Assembly (NCBI GenBank): GCA_963766505.1
Contig: CAVYAL010000005.1
Location: 1,426,001 to 1,490,000, forward strand
Length of the DNA: 64,000 nucleotides
Source: DATIRA01 sp963766505
Lineage (GTDB): Bacteria; Pseudomonadota; Gammaproteobacteria; Steroidobacterales; Steroidobacteraceae
Direction: 5' to 3'
Shown: positions 55,417 through 64,000 of the stretch, one piece after another
Position numbering within the stretch: position 1 is the first letter of the stretch
How the letters are laid out: each line of letters begins with the position of its first letter
Translations under genes and position numbers: made by a program
The notes under the pieces: model-generated
Database searches by the model: none
What the model was told of the DNA's origin: nothing
Seen by the model: the letters and a program-made list of their open reading frames with translations, nothing else

Positions 55417-56319
55417 CTAACCCCATTCCGTACCCCTTTTCCCAATCCTCTGCACCGGCACCCGGACTTCCCCGCTCGTGGCAGCCGGTGGTCGTGACCC
55501 GACGGGTCCCCAGGCCTGGCCGTAGACGACTTCGAAGCTCGCGGGCAGGCGCCCATCGCAGCGCAGTTGCTCGTAGCTGTCGATCATCCGGGCGAGGCTC
55601 CGTCGGCCGGTCAGGCCACGGGGACGTCCCGCGTTGGCGTTTCGCGCTCCCATCGCCTTCAGGTCCAGCATCAGTTCGCGCACACCGGCGTAGGTCAGCG
55701 TGTATCGCTCGACGTCCAGCACCGGCTCGGCCAGGCCCGCGCGAACGAGCGCATCCCCGAGGTCATGCATGTCAACGAAGCGGTTCACGTGCGTGTAGCC
55801 GTCCGCGGTGGACCAGGCTTGCCTCAGCTCCTTAAGCGTGTCTGGTCCGAACGTAGTGAACGTCAGCAGCCCCCCGGGTGCCAGCACCCGCCGGAACTCG
55901 CGCAGTACCTCGTCCAGGTCGTTGCACCACTGCAGCATCAGGTTGCTGAAGATCAGCTCCACGGTTCCGTCGCCGAAGGGCAACCGGGCCGCATCGCCAC
56001 AGACTCGAGCGAATCGGCGCAACAGCGTCTGGCGGCGGCCGGTTTCGAGCAGCATGCCCATGGCCAGGTCGAATGCGACGACCCGGGCTCTGGAGTAGCG
56101 ACGCTTAAGGGCCAGCGCGCCTGCGCCGGTACCCGACCCGACATCGAGCGCGACGCGCGGGTCGAGCCGCACGAATTCGAGTCGCTCGAGATGGCGACGG
56201 CGCACTTCCCCCTGCAGTACCGCGACCGCGTCGTAGCTGCCGGCGGCCTGCCCGAACGAGCGCCGGACCCTTGCGAGGTCCAGCAGGAACTCTGACTCGG
56301 CCTCGAGCGGCGCCTTCAT
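55417..56319 (-). CDS. bioC: malonyl-[acyl-carrier protein] O-methyltransferase
   Basis: BioC methylates malonyl-ACP so that fatty acid synthesis can build the pimeloyl chain. The 300 residues show SAM motif I ALDVGSGTGAGALALKRRYS, VVAFDLAMGML, and LIFSNLMLQWCNDLDEVLRE, followed by VLAPGGLLTFTTFGPDTL. Its ATG overlaps the bioH stop (ATGA). The last residues, KRGTEWG, are encoded by the G-rich intergenic repeat, so the natural C-terminus has probably been replaced by repeat sequence. Confidence 0.95.
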   Translation of the reverse strand: MKAPLEAESEFLLDLARVRRSFGQAAGSYDAVAVLQGEVRRRHLERLEFVRLDPRVALDVGSGTGAGALALKRRYSRARVVAFDLAMGMLLETGRRQTLLRRFARVCGDAARLPFGDGTVELIFSNLMLQWCNDLDEVLREFRRVLAPGGLLTFTTFGPDTLKELRQAWSTADGYTHVNRFVDMHDLGDALVRAGLAEPVLDVERYTLTYAGVRELMLDLKAMGARNANAGRPRGLTGRRSLARMIDSYEQLRCDGRLPASFEVVYGQAWGPVGSRPPAATSGEVRVPVQRIGKRGTEWG

Positions 56320-57125
56320 GCTGTGCTGCCCTGGCGTCCGGGCGCGGCGGACGCGGTGCATCGATCCAGGAACGGCCGAAGTTCCGCCAGGAAGGCGTCC
56401 GGATGCGACAGGAACGGCGCATGCGCAGAGCGTGGCATCAGTGCGAGGCTGGCTTGTGGCAGGGCGCTGGCCAGCGCGCGGGCCGCGCCGGGCGGCGTCA
56501 GCCGGTCGTTCTCGCCTGCCACGACCAGTGCCGGGATCGCGATCGTCCCGATCCGACTGCGCAGATCCGCGCTGCGCAGGATCTCGAGTCCGGTAGCGAG
56601 CGCGCGGGGGTCGGGTGGTCCGTGGCTTTCGAGCTGACGACGCATCAGCCGCAGCGTCGAGGCGGCCTGCTCGTCTCCGCGGGTCTGCAGGGCCAGGAAG
56701 TTCTGCACTGTCCGCGCGTGATCGACCCGCAGGCTGCGCGCGAAATCCTGCAGGACCTCCGGCGGCACGGCGGGCTCCCAGTCCTTCGCCTGCACGAAGC
56801 GCGGCGTCGTGGCGACGAGCACGAGTGCTCGGATCGCGCGCGGCCAGCGCCCGGCGATCTCGAGTGCCAGCAGCCCGCCCAGCGACCAGCCGAGAACGAC
56901 GGCTCCGCCCGGAATCGTGGGCCGGACCGCAGCCGCGAGCTGCTCGAGGCTGCGCAGGCCGGGCGACCAGGCACTGCGCCCATGGCCAGGCAGGTCGACC
57001 AGGTGCAGCCGATAGCTGTCCTCGAGCGCGTCCAGCCAGCTCCCCCAGAGCCCGCCGTGCAGGGCCCAGCCGTGCAGCAGCACGAGGTCCGGCCCGTTGC
57101 CTCGTTGTTCGACGTGGAGAATCAC
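56316..57125 (-). CDS. bioH: pimeloyl-[acyl-carrier protein] methyl ester esterase
   Basis: BioH removes the methyl group from pimeloyl-ACP methyl ester, ending chain synthesis for biotin. The 269-residue alpha/beta hydrolase has the oxyanion region LVLLHGWALHGGLW, the nucleophile elbow LGWSLGGLLALE, Asp in VVAGENDRLTPPG and His in PRSAHAPFLSHPDAF. The GTG start (VILHVEQRGNG) overlaps the bioF stop as GTGA, which supports this start over longer readings. The gene overlaps bioC by four bases, so bioF-bioH-bioC are translationally coupled. Confidence 0.95.
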   Translation of the reverse strand: MILHVEQRGNGPDLVLLHGWALHGGLWGSWLDALEDSYRLHLVDLPGHGRSAWSPGLRSLEQLAAAVRPTIPGGAVVLGWSLGGLLALEIAGRWPRAIRALVLVATTPRFVQAKDWEPAVPPEVLQDFARSLRVDHARTVQNFLALQTRGDEQAASTLRLMRRQLESHGPPDPRALATGLEILRSADLRSRIGTIAIPALVVAGENDRLTPPGAARALASALPQASLALMPRSAHAPFLSHPDAFLAELRPFLDRCTASAAPGRQGSTA

Positions 57126-58306
57126 GCGAGCAACCCTGTGCGGACCAGGCGCGACAGCGCCTCCAGCAGTCGATCGAGTTCGGCATCGCTGTGGGCTGCC
57201 GACAGCGTTATCCGGAGACGGGAACTGCCTTTCGGCACCGCGGGCGGACGTATCGCCGCAATCCACAGTCCCGCATCCAGCAGCGCTTCGCTGGCCGCGA
57301 CTGCCGCGCGTTCCTCCCCGATCAGGATCGGCTGTATCGGCGTGTCCGAGTCCAGCAGTCGCAGACCCAGCGTGCCGGACTCGCGCCGAAAACGTGCGAT
57401 GAGATCCACGAGCCGCTCCCGACGCCAGTCCTCCTCGCGGCACAGCCGCAGCGCTACCCGGGTGGCGGCGGCGACCGCAGGGGGCAAGGCGGTCGTGAAC
57501 ATGTAGGTGCGGGCGCGCTGGACGAGTACCTCCACGAGGTCCTGCGCCCCGGCGACCACCGCTCCGGACGCGCCCACGGCCTTGCCGAGCGTACACATCA
57601 GGACAGGGACGTCCTCTTGAGTGAGCCCCTCGAGTTCCAGAGAGCCGCGCCCGTGCGCCCCCAGTACCCCGAAGCCGTGCGCGTCGTCCACGAACAGCCA
57701 CGCGTCCCGGTCGCGGCAGGTCGCCGCCAGCGCAGGCAACGGTGCGAGGTCGCCGTCCATGCTGAACACGCCGTCGCTCGCGACCAGCGTCGCCCCTTCG
57801 TGCGGCGCTGACAGCTCACGCTCCAGCGCCGGGACGTCCCCATGCGCATAGCGGGCAAAGCGGGTACCTGACAGCCGCCCGGCATCGAGCAGCGAGGCGT
57901 GATTCAGGCGGTCCTCGATGACGCGGTCGCCGGGCTGCAGCAGCGCCGAGCCGACGGCGAGGTTCGCCATGTAACCCGTCGAGAAAAGCAGGGCCCGGGG
58001 GCGTCCGAGGAACTCGGCCAGTTCTTCCTCCAGGGCATGGTGCTCCCGGCTGTGACCGCTGACGAGGTGAGAGGCGCCGCTGCCCAGGCCCCAGGTGCGC
58101 GCCGCCTGCGCCAGCGCCTCGCCGACACGCGTGTCACCGGCCAGGCCGAGGTAGTCGTTGCTGCAGAAGACGACGACCTCGCGGCCGTCGATCCGGGCGC
58201 GCGCCGTCCCGGCCATCCGCGACTCGACGACACGGCGCCTGCGCAGGCGGCCTGCGGCCTGCGTTGCCGACAGCATCGAGGACAGGCGCCCGTTCAGGCT
58301 GTTCAT
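57122..58306 (-). CDS. bioF: 8-amino-7-oxononanoate synthase
   Basis: BioF is the PLP enzyme that condenses pimeloyl-ACP with alanine. The 394 residues start MNSLNGRLSSMLSATQAAGR, and longer readings overlap bioB. Family sites are VVFCSNDYLGLAGDTRVGEA, GSGASHLVSGHSREHHALEE, LFVDDAHGFGVLGAHGRGS, and the PLP Lys in CTLGKAVGASGAVV. It follows bioB by 14 bases and overlaps bioH. Confidence 0.96.
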   Translation of the reverse strand: MNSLNGRLSSMLSATQAAGRLRRRRVVESRMAGTARARIDGREVVVFCSNDYLGLAGDTRVGEALAQAARTWGLGSGASHLVSGHSREHHALEEELAEFLGRPRALLFSTGYMANLAVGSALLQPGDRVIEDRLNHASLLDAGRLSGTRFARYAHGDVPALERELSAPHEGATLVASDGVFSMDGDLAPLPALAATCRDRDAWLFVDDAHGFGVLGAHGRGSLELEGLTQEDVPVLMCTLGKAVGASGAVVAGAQDLVEVLVQRARTYMFTTALPPAVAAATRVALRLCREEDWRRERLVDLIARFRRESGTLGLRLLDSDTPIQPILIGEERAAVAASEALLDAGLWIAAIRPPAVPKGSSRLRITLSAAHSDAELDRLLEALSRLVRTGLLA

Positions 58307-58320
58307 GGATCGTCCCGGGT

Positions 58321-59301
58321 TCAGGAGCTGCCGGCGGACTCCTCGGCGGCCAGGCCCAGCCGCGCAAAAAGCTCCTCGTCCCGGTCGCGCCCGGGATTGG
58401 GCGTGGTGAGCAGCTTCTCGCCGTGGAAAATCGAGTTTGCGCCGGCGAGAAAGCACAGCGCCTGCACTGCATCGCTCATTTCGTTCCGGCCGGCCGAGAG
58501 CCGCAGGTGCGAGGCGGGCATCAGCAGCCGGGCCGTAGCGATCGTTCGCACCAGCTCCAGCGGGTCCAGCGGCGGCAGCCCGTGCAGCGGCGTCCCCTCG
58601 ACCTGGACGAGCTGGTTGATCGGCACGCTCTGCGGGTGCTCAGGCAGCGTGGCCAGCGTATGCAGCAACTCGACGCGGTCACGCGGCGACTCGCCCATGC
58701 CGAGAATTCCGCCGCAGCAGACCTTGAGTCCCGCATCACGGACGGCCTGGAGCGTGTCGAGCCGGTCCCGGTAGGTCCGTGTCGTGACGATGTCGCCGTA
58801 GAAGGACTCGGACGTGTCGAGGTTGTGGTTGTAGTAATCGAGCCCGGCGTCCTTCAGCTCGCCGGCCTGCTCCGGTGTCAGCATGCCGAGCGTCGCGCAG
58901 GTCTCGAGTCCCAGCGCGCGAACCTCGCGCACCATCTGTTTGATCTGCTCGAGCTGGCGCGGCTTCGGATTGCGATAGGCCGCACCCATGCAGAAGCGCG
59001 TGGCTCCGCGGCGCTTCGCCGCTTCGGCTGCGGCCACGACTTCACGGGTCTGCAGCAGTTCCTCGCGTTCGAGCCCGGTGTCGTGGCGGACACTCTGCGG
59101 GCAATAAGCGCAGTCCTCGGGGCAGCCGCCGGTCTTCACTGAAAGCAGCGTGCTGACCTGTACCCGATTCGGATCGAAATGCTGCCGATGCACACGCTGG
59201 GCGTGGAACAGCAGATCATTGAACGGCAGGTCGAACAGCGCCTGCGCCTCGGCGAGGCTCCAGTCGGTTCGCACTGCACCGAGACGGTCGAGGTCGATCA
59301 T
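58321..59301 (-). CDS. bioB: biotin synthase
   Basis: BioB inserts sulfur into dethiobiotin using radical SAM chemistry. The 326 residues have the 4Fe-4S motif GGCPEDCAYCPQS (CxxxCxxC), the second-cluster ligands and MGAAYRNPKPRQLEQIKQMV. ETCATLGMLTPEQAGELKDA and LDYYNHNLDTSESFYGDIV also match. The ATG at MIDLDRLGAVRTDWSLAEAQ is chosen over an upstream reading. It is first in the bio operon, and a BirA-type operator lies about 97 bases upstream. Confidence 0.97.
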   Translation of the reverse strand: MIDLDRLGAVRTDWSLAEAQALFDLPFNDLLFHAQRVHRQHFDPNRVQVSTLLSVKTGGCPEDCAYCPQSVRHDTGLEREELLQTREVVAAAEAAKRRGATRFCMGAAYRNPKPRQLEQIKQMVREVRALGLETCATLGMLTPEQAGELKDAGLDYYNHNLDTSESFYGDIVTTRTYRDRLDTLQAVRDAGLKVCCGGILGMGESPRDRVELLHTLATLPEHPQSVPINQLVQVEGTPLHGLPPLDPLELVRTIATARLLMPASHLRLSAGRNEMSDAVQALCFLAGANSIFHGEKLLTTPNPGRDRDEELFARLGLAAEESAGSS

Positions 59302-59397
59302 CGTGAGAATTCCCCGGTTTCCGCGACAAAAGCGCAGTGCGACGAGAGGTCGGGCCGCCGACACTGCGGCGGTGCCGAAGTATTTCGGGGAGCCCTG

Positions 59398-59436
59398 AGG
59401 CTGTCAACCGGATGCGACCGTGAAGGTTGACAGCCT
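59398..59436. promoter_or_regulatory. BirA-type biotin operator between bioB and the comF-like gene
   Basis: AGGCTGTCAACC (59398-59409) and GGTTGACAGCCT (59425-59436) are perfect 12-base inverted arms separated by 15 bases. The inner CTGTCAACC-N15-GGTTGACAG fits the BirA operator pattern TTGTNAACC-N14-16-GGTTNACAA except at the outermost base on each side. It lies 97 bases before bioB and covers the predicted start codon of the divergent gene. Confidence 0.75.
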
Positions 59437-60163
59437 GCTCGATCGGTTGAGCGGCGCATTGTTCGCTCCGCGCTGCCTGCTCTGCGGGCTGCCGGGGCAA
59501 CTTCCCTGTCTCGACCTGTGCCCGGCCTGCGAGCACGGCTTGCAGCTCCTCCCGCAGCCGGCCTGCCAGCGATGCGCGCTGCCAGTCGATGCTGGGTGCT
59601 CGTCTCCCGTCTGCGAGGCCTGCGAGCGTACGCCGCCACCGTTCGAGCGTTGCGTCGCGGCGTTCCGCTACTCCTTTCCGGTCGACGCAATGGTGCGCGA
59701 CCTCAAGTACCGTGGCCGTCTGCCGATCGCCCGCGTGCTGGGTGAACTGCTGGCCCGCTCGATGCTGTCGCAGAACCTGCACAGCGATCTCGACCTCCTG
59801 CTGCCCGTGCCTCTGCACCCGCTGCGTCACGCGGATCGTGGTTTCAACCAGTCCGCGGAAATCGCGCGCTGGTGTGCGCGCCGGCTGGGCCGGCCGCTCG
59901 AGCTGTCGGCCGCCCGTCGAATCCGCGCTACGGCGCCGCAGGCGGCACTGTCGCGCATCGACCGCCGCGAGAACCTGAGGCGGGCCTTCGCGGTCGACAC
60001 CCGCGTGAGGGGCCGGCGGCTCGCGATCGTCGACGACGTGGTCACCAGCGGCAGCACGGTACGTGAACTCTCGAGCGCGCTGCTCGCGGCCGGCGCTGAA
60101 ATCGTCGTCGTCTGCTGTGTCGCGCGCACCGTCGACGGAGCCCGGGATGCCACAAGCGCCTGA
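59420..60163 (+). CDS. ComF/GntX-like phosphoribosyltransferase-fold protein
   Basis: A 247-residue double-zinc-ribbon plus phosphoribosyltransferase protein. The N-terminal Cys motifs are CLLCG, CPAC, CQRC and CEAC within the first 75 residues. The C-terminal part carries the PRPP-loop AIVDDVVTSGSTVRELSSAL. The family includes ComF (DNA uptake) and GntX (E. coli, next to bioH). The GTG start lies inside the BirA-type operator; the next in-frame candidates are far downstream, so GTG is kept. Function is not known from the sequence. Confidence 0.85.
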   Translation: MKVDSLLDRLSGALFAPRCLLCGLPGQLPCLDLCPACEHGLQLLPQPACQRCALPVDAGCSSPVCEACERTPPPFERCVAAFRYSFPVDAMVRDLKYRGRLPIARVLGELLARSMLSQNLHSDLDLLLPVPLHPLRHADRGFNQSAEIARWCARRLGRPLELSAARRIRATAPQAALSRIDRRENLRRAFAVDTRVRGRRLAIVDDVVTSGSTVRELSSALLAAGAEIVVVCCVARTVDGARDATSA

Positions 60164-60217
60164 CCTGCCCGGCACTGGAGTTAGACTAGCGCTCAATCTC
60201 AGCCGGACAGCGGGCCC

Positions 60218-61432
60218 ATGTACGACAGGATCAAAGACGCTTCGCCCCTTGCTGCCGTCCGGCAGTTTCTGAAGCTGGAATCCGCCAGCGGCATCCTGCT
60301 CGTCGCCGCCGGCGCATTCGCGATGCTGGCCGCCAATACGCCGCTGTCGGGGTGGTACGAGAACCTGCTGCAGATACCCTTCAAGATCCAGCTTGGCGAC
60401 TTCGCGCTCGACAAGCCGATCCTGGTCTGGATCAACGACCTGCTGATGGCAATCTTCTTCCTGCTGATCGGCCTCGAGATCAAGCGCGAGGCCGTGATGG
60501 GCGAGCTCTCGGAGCGCGACAAGGTGGCGTTGCCGGCCGTGGCTGCGATCGGCGGCTTTGTCGTTCCGGCGGCGATCTACGCCGCGATCAACTGGGGCGG
60601 CCCGACCGGGATCCGCGGCTGGGCGATTCCTTCGGCGACCGACATCGCGTTTTCGCTCGGCGTGCTGTCGCTGTTCGGTCCGCGCGTCCCGCTCGGCCTG
60701 AAGGTGTTCCTGATGACGCTCGCGGTCCTCGACGACCTGATGGCCATCATCGTGATCGCTGTGTTCTACACCAGCGACCTGTCCGTGACCGCGTTCGTAC
60801 TGGCCGGCGCAGCCGTCGCGCTGCTGCTGGTGCTGAATCGCTTCGGCGTCATGAGGATTGCGGCCTACATCCTGGTCGGCACTGCGCTCTGGCTGTTCGT
60901 GCTGAAATCCGGTGTACACGCCACGCTCGCGGGGGTCGTCACCGCGATGTTCATCCCGGCGCGCAACCCGGCAGACCCCGAGCATCCGCCGCTCACGCAG
61001 CTCGAGCACGCGCTGCACCCCTGGGTGGCCTACGCGATCCTGCCGATCTTCGCCTTCGCCAACGCGGGCGTGAGCCTCGAGGGACTGCAACTCGCCGACC
61101 TGCTGCAGCCGATACCGCTCGGCATCGTGCTCGGCCTGTTCGTAGGCAAGCAGCTCGGCGTGTTCGTGTTCGCGTGGGTGGCTGTCAGGAGCGGACTGAC
61201 CCGGCTGCCGAGCGGCGTTACTTTTCCGCAGGTCTACGCCGTGGCGATCATCTGCGGCATCGGCTTCACGATGAGTCTGTTCATCAGCATGCTCGCCTTC
61301 GAGGGCGTCGGCGACGGGTATCTGATCGACACCAATCGCCTCGGGATCCTGGTCGGGTCGCTGCTGTCGGCCGTCGTGGGTTACCTGGTGCTCAATTTCG
61401 TGCTGCCGAGGGGCCGCAGCCCCGAGGCCTGA
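60218..61432 (+). CDS. nhaA: Na+/H+ antiporter NhaA
   Basis: NhaA exchanges two protons for one sodium across the inner membrane. The 404 residues form about 12 helices. Family motifs include LMAIFFLLIGLEIKREAVMG, AIPSATDIAFSLGVLSLFGP and the ion-binding Asp pair in VLDDLMAIIVIAVFYT, with the C-terminal ICGIGFTMSLFISMLAF. It follows the ComF-like gene by 54 bases on the same strand and is convergent with ubiA. Confidence 0.96.
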   Translation: MYDRIKDASPLAAVRQFLKLESASGILLVAAGAFAMLAANTPLSGWYENLLQIPFKIQLGDFALDKPILVWINDLLMAIFFLLIGLEIKREAVMGELSERDKVALPAVAAIGGFVVPAAIYAAINWGGPTGIRGWAIPSATDIAFSLGVLSLFGPRVPLGLKVFLMTLAVLDDLMAIIVIAVFYTSDLSVTAFVLAGAAVALLLVLNRFGVMRIAAYILVGTALWLFVLKSGVHATLAGVVTAMFIPARNPADPEHPPLTQLEHALHPWVAYAILPIFAFANAGVSLEGLQLADLLQPIPLGIVLGLFVGKQLGVFVFAWVAVRSGLTRLPSGVTFPQVYAVAIICGIGFTMSLFISMLAFEGVGDGYLIDTNRLGILVGSLLSAVVGYLVLNFVLPRGRSPEA

Positions 61433-61472
61433 ACCGAGGCCTGCCGCGGGCGGCACGCCGCGCCAGAAGCGT

Positions 61473-62387
61473 TCAGGAGCGGAACACGTAGTCGAGCACG
61501 ATTCCGGCGAATACCACGAAACCGAACAGGTTGTTGTTCAGGAACGCGCGGAAGCAGGCGGCGGGCTCGCGATACCTGATCAACAGCTGCTGGTGAACGG
61601 CCAGGACTGTGGCGGCGAGCAGGCCGACCCAGTACCAGCGTCCGAGCGAACTCATCCAGCCGACAAGCGCCAGACCGCCGAGCGCCCCGGCCTGCAGCGC
61701 GGCGACGATCAGCCGATCAGACCGGCCGAACAGGATCGCCGAGGATCGGATGCCGATGACGAGATCGTCCTCGCGATCCACCATCGCGTACATCGTGTCA
61801 TAGGCCGTGGTCCACAAGACCACCGACAGGAACAGCGCCCAGGCCTCGGGTGGAACGGAACCGGTCTGTGCCGCGAACGCCATCGGGACCGACCAGCCGA
61901 AGGCAGCGCCCAGGTAGACCTGTGGCAGCGAGAAGAATCGCTTCAGGAACGGGTAGGTGACGGCCAGCACACCGCCTATCAGCGCCAGTACCTGGGTCGG
62001 CCGGTTGAGCGGAATCACCAGCGCGAGCGCTATCAGGGCCAGCACGGCGAACAGTCCCAGTGCCTCGGCCGGCGAGACGGACTGGGTGGCCAGAGGCCGG
62101 TCTGCGGTGCGACGCACGTGCGGATCGAACTCACGGTCGGCGAAGTCGTTGATCACGCAGCCCGCCGACCGCATCACGAAGGTACCGAGCACGAAGATCA
62201 CGAACAGTCGCTCATCCGGATGACCGTCGGCGGAGATCCACAGTGCCCAGAGCACCGGCCAGAGCAGCAGCCAGATGCCGATCGGCCGGTCGAGCCGCAT
62301 CAGCCGCGCATATTCGCGCAACCGGGAGCGCTGCTGCGGCGCGGCAGCCGGGCTCGATTCCCTTTCCATGTCCGTGGTATGTCTCAT
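61473..62387 (-). CDS. ubiA: 4-hydroxybenzoate octaprenyltransferase
   Basis: UbiA attaches the polyprenyl chain to 4-hydroxybenzoate in ubiquinone synthesis. The 304 residues have about eight helices, with the two Asp-rich sites CVINDFADREFDPHVRRTAD and AYDTMYAMVDREDDLVIGIR. YARLMRLDRPIGIWLLLWPV at the start is typical. The ATG at 62387 lies 19 bases after the recG stop, so the two may be co-transcribed. Confidence 0.96.
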   Translation of the reverse strand: MRHTTDMERESSPAAAPQQRSRLREYARLMRLDRPIGIWLLLWPVLWALWISADGHPDERLFVIFVLGTFVMRSAGCVINDFADREFDPHVRRTADRPLATQSVSPAEALGLFAVLALIALALVIPLNRPTQVLALIGGVLAVTYPFLKRFFSLPQVYLGAAFGWSVPMAFAAQTGSVPPEAWALFLSVVLWTTAYDTMYAMVDREDDLVIGIRSSAILFGRSDRLIVAALQAGALGGLALVGWMSSLGRWYWVGLLAATVLAVHQQLLIRYREPAACFRAFLNNNLFGFVVFAGIVLDYVFRS

Positions 62388-62406
62388 GCGATCCCGATCC
62401 GCGGCG

Positions 62407-64000
62407 TCAGACTTTGCCGAACCGCTCCCCTTCGCCCACCCAGCGGCGTTGCAATGCGGCTATGTTCGCCGCTGGGCCGTCAAGCATCAAATCCGCGGCA
62501 TGTTGAACGGCCGGCAACAGCTCCGCATCCCGGACGAGGTCGGCCACCTTCAGCTGCATCAGGCCCGTCTGGCGGGTGCCCAGCAGTTCACCAGGACCGC
62601 GCAGCTCGAGGTCCCGCCGCGCGACCTCGAAGCCGTCGCTGGTTTCGCGCAGCACGGCGAGGCGCTCGCGTGCAAGCTGGCTCAGCGGTGGGCTGTAGAG
62701 CATTACGCAGCTGCTTTCGACGGAACCGCGGCCGACTCGTCCTCGCAGCTGGTGCAGCTGGGCGAGCCCCATTCGCTCGGCATTCTCGATGATCATCAGG
62801 CTGGCGTTGGGCACGTCGACCCCCACCTCGATGACGGTCGTGGCGACCAGCAGGTCCAGGCGGCCCTGCTTGAACGCACCCATCACTGTTTCCTTGCGAC
62901 GGCCCGGCATGCGCCCATGGACGAGCCCGATGCGCAGCTCCGGCAGCGCGGAGGCCAGCGCCGCGGCCGTCTCCTCCGCAGCCTGGTGACGCAGCACTTC
63001 CGATTCGTCCACCAGCGGACAGACCCAGTAGGCCTGCCGGCCCGCGCGGCACGCCGCTTCCACCCGGGCAACGACCTCGTGGCGCCGGGTCTCCGGCAGG
63101 GCGACGGTGCGCACCGGCGTGCGACCCGGAGGCAGCTCGTCGATGATCGAGACGTCGAGGTCCGCATAGGCGGTCATCGCCAGTGTCCGGGGTATGGGCG
63201 TGGCCGTCATCACGAGCTGGTGGGGACAGCGGCCGTCCGTCCGGCCTTTTTCGCGAAGCTCGAGCCGCTGGTGCACGCCGAAGCGATGCTGTTCGTCGAC
63301 GACGACCATGCCGAGCCGGGCGAATTTCACGTCCTGCTGGAACAGCGCGTGAGTCCCGATCGCGACCTGTATGGCGCCGCTGGCGAGATCCTGCTCCAGT
63401 GCGGCCCGCATCCGGCCCGGCTGCCTGCCCGTGAGCAGCGCGACGCGCACACCCAGCGGTTCGAGCCAGCCAGCGAAGCTGCGTGAGTGCTGCTCCGCCA
63501 GCAGCTCGGTCGGGGCCATGACCGCGGCCTGCAGGCCGTTCTCCACGGCGCGAAGGGCTGCGAGCGCAGCGACTACCGTCTTGCCCGATCCGACGTCACC
63601 CTGGACGAGCCGCATCATGGGCTGCCCTCTCGCGAGGTCCGCCTCGATCTCCCGCCATGACCGCGCCTGTGCCGAGGTCAGCTCGAACGGCAGGCTCTCG
63701 AGGCAGCGGGCGACGAGGTCGCCGGCCGCGGGCAAGGGCCAGCAGTGCTCCTTCTCGGCGGCCTGGCGCAGCAGGCGAAGACTGACCTGGTGCGCCAGCA
63801 GCTCCTCGAAGGCCAGCCGCTGCTGTGCCGGGTGCCGACCCGAATTGAGCAACTCGATGTCCGCGTCCGGAGGCGGTCTGTGCGCGTATCGAAGCGCCGC
63901 CTCGAGCTGCGGGAGGTCGCAGTGCTCCAGTGCGTCGGCCGGCACGCACTCCAGCAGTGATCCCGGACCGAGTTCATTGAGTGCGAGGTCCGACAGCATG
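62407..64000 (-). CDS. recG: ATP-dependent DNA helicase RecG (N-terminus outside the window)
   Basis: RecG remodels stalled forks and branched DNA. About 530 C-terminal residues are seen of an expected 690 or so; the N-terminal wedge region lies beyond the right edge. Motifs are ELTSAQARSWREIEADLARG, Walker A RLVQGDVGSGKTVVAALAAL, VVVDEQHRFGVHQRLELRE (DEQH-type box), LVMTATPIPRTLAM, VCPLVDESE and the motif VI region LHQLRGRVGRG. No frameshift is visible in the part present. Confidence 0.96.
   Translation of the reverse strand, partial: MLSDLALNELGPGSLLECVPADALEHCDLPQLEAALRYAHRPPPDADIELLNSGRHPAQQRLAFEELLAHQVSLRLLRQAAEKEHCWPLPAAGDLVARCLESLPFELTSAQARSWREIEADLARGQPMMRLVQGDVGSGKTVVAALAALRAVENGLQAAVMAPTELLAEQHSRSFAGWLEPLGVRVALLTGRQPGRMRAALEQDLASGAIQVAIGTHALFQQDVKFARLGMVVVDEQHRFGVHQRLELREKGRTDGRCPHQLVMTATPIPRTLAMTAYADLDVSIIDELPPGRTPVRTVALPETRRHEVVARVEAACRAGRQAYWVCPLVDESEVLRHQAAEETAAALASALPELRIGLVHGRMPGRRKETVMGAFKQGRLDLLVATTVIEVGVDVPNASLMIIENAERMGLAQLHQLRGRVGRGSVESSCVMLYSPPLSQLARERLAVLRETSDGFEVARRDLELRGPGELLGTRQTGLMQLKVADLVRDAELLPAVQHAADLMLDGPAANIAALQRRWVGEGERFGKV

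Overview
This is an ordinary, gene-dense, GC-rich chromosomal window from a gammaproteobacterium, running from just before dnaN to an incomplete recG at the right edge. The class assignment rests on: dnaN-recF-gyrB order beside an origin; a GyrB with the long Gram-negative TOPRIM insert; parS sites identical to the Pseudomonas form; the rhodanese-grxC-secB-gpsA operon; glnA-ntrB-ntrC behind a sigma-54 promoter; bioB-F-H-C-D with BioH; and the cox-ctaG-surf1-ctaA-ctaB cluster. The M2 peptidase, OPT and POT genes recall the Xanthomonadales/Woeseia/Steroidobacter part of the class, but the genus cannot be fixed from the sequence. No rRNA, tRNA, transposase, prophage or CRISPR array is visible.

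Layout. 1-4835: replication block (dnaN, recF, gyrB), with two DnaA-box-like sites at the left edge and two parS-type palindromes inside recF. 5011-10541: hemolysin-III/PAQR protein, class I aldolase, then plsC, glyS and glyQ on the minus strand. 10650-16053: CoA-binding protein, then the nitrogen module glnA, DUF4124 protein, ntrB, ntrC. 16081-20026: class 1B dihydroorotate dehydrogenase, CBS protein, a trmL remnant, gpsA, secB, grxC, rhodanese. 20120-25992: envC, a GAF-GGDEF-EAL protein, ctpA, a DJ-1 protein, a YvlD-like membrane protein. 26066-31279: a peptide-use module (OPT transporter, M2 dipeptidase, POT transporter). 31436-33257: tatC, tatB, tatA, dtd. 33646-43332: an LpoP-like lipoprotein and mrcB, two tandem trkH genes with trkA, then uvrD. 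43404-44648: VanZ-like protein and the end of an unrecognised exported protein. 45898-53730: aa3 cytochrome oxidase and its heme A/copper assembly genes. 53804-59301: DUF2244 protein and the biotin operon. 59420-64000: ComF-like protein, nhaA, ubiA, recG.

How it works together. Several regulatory sites fit their genes closely: paired NtrC dyads and a consensus -24/-12 promoter before glnA, whose product is controlled by the NtrB/NtrC pair encoded next door, and a BirA-type operator before bioB. An intergenic islet between bioC and bioD is AT-rich, bounded by inverted repeats, and holds a perfect FNR-type box and a 22-codon ORF with a consensus Shine-Dalgarno. Three genes (recF, glyS and the unrecognised exported protein) each carry one extra base in a short G/C run, and removing that base restores a full-length protein. 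Sequencing or assembly error is therefore the most economical explanation. No new multi-gene system was found; the interest lies in control sites, repeats that have entered gene ends, and gene remnants.
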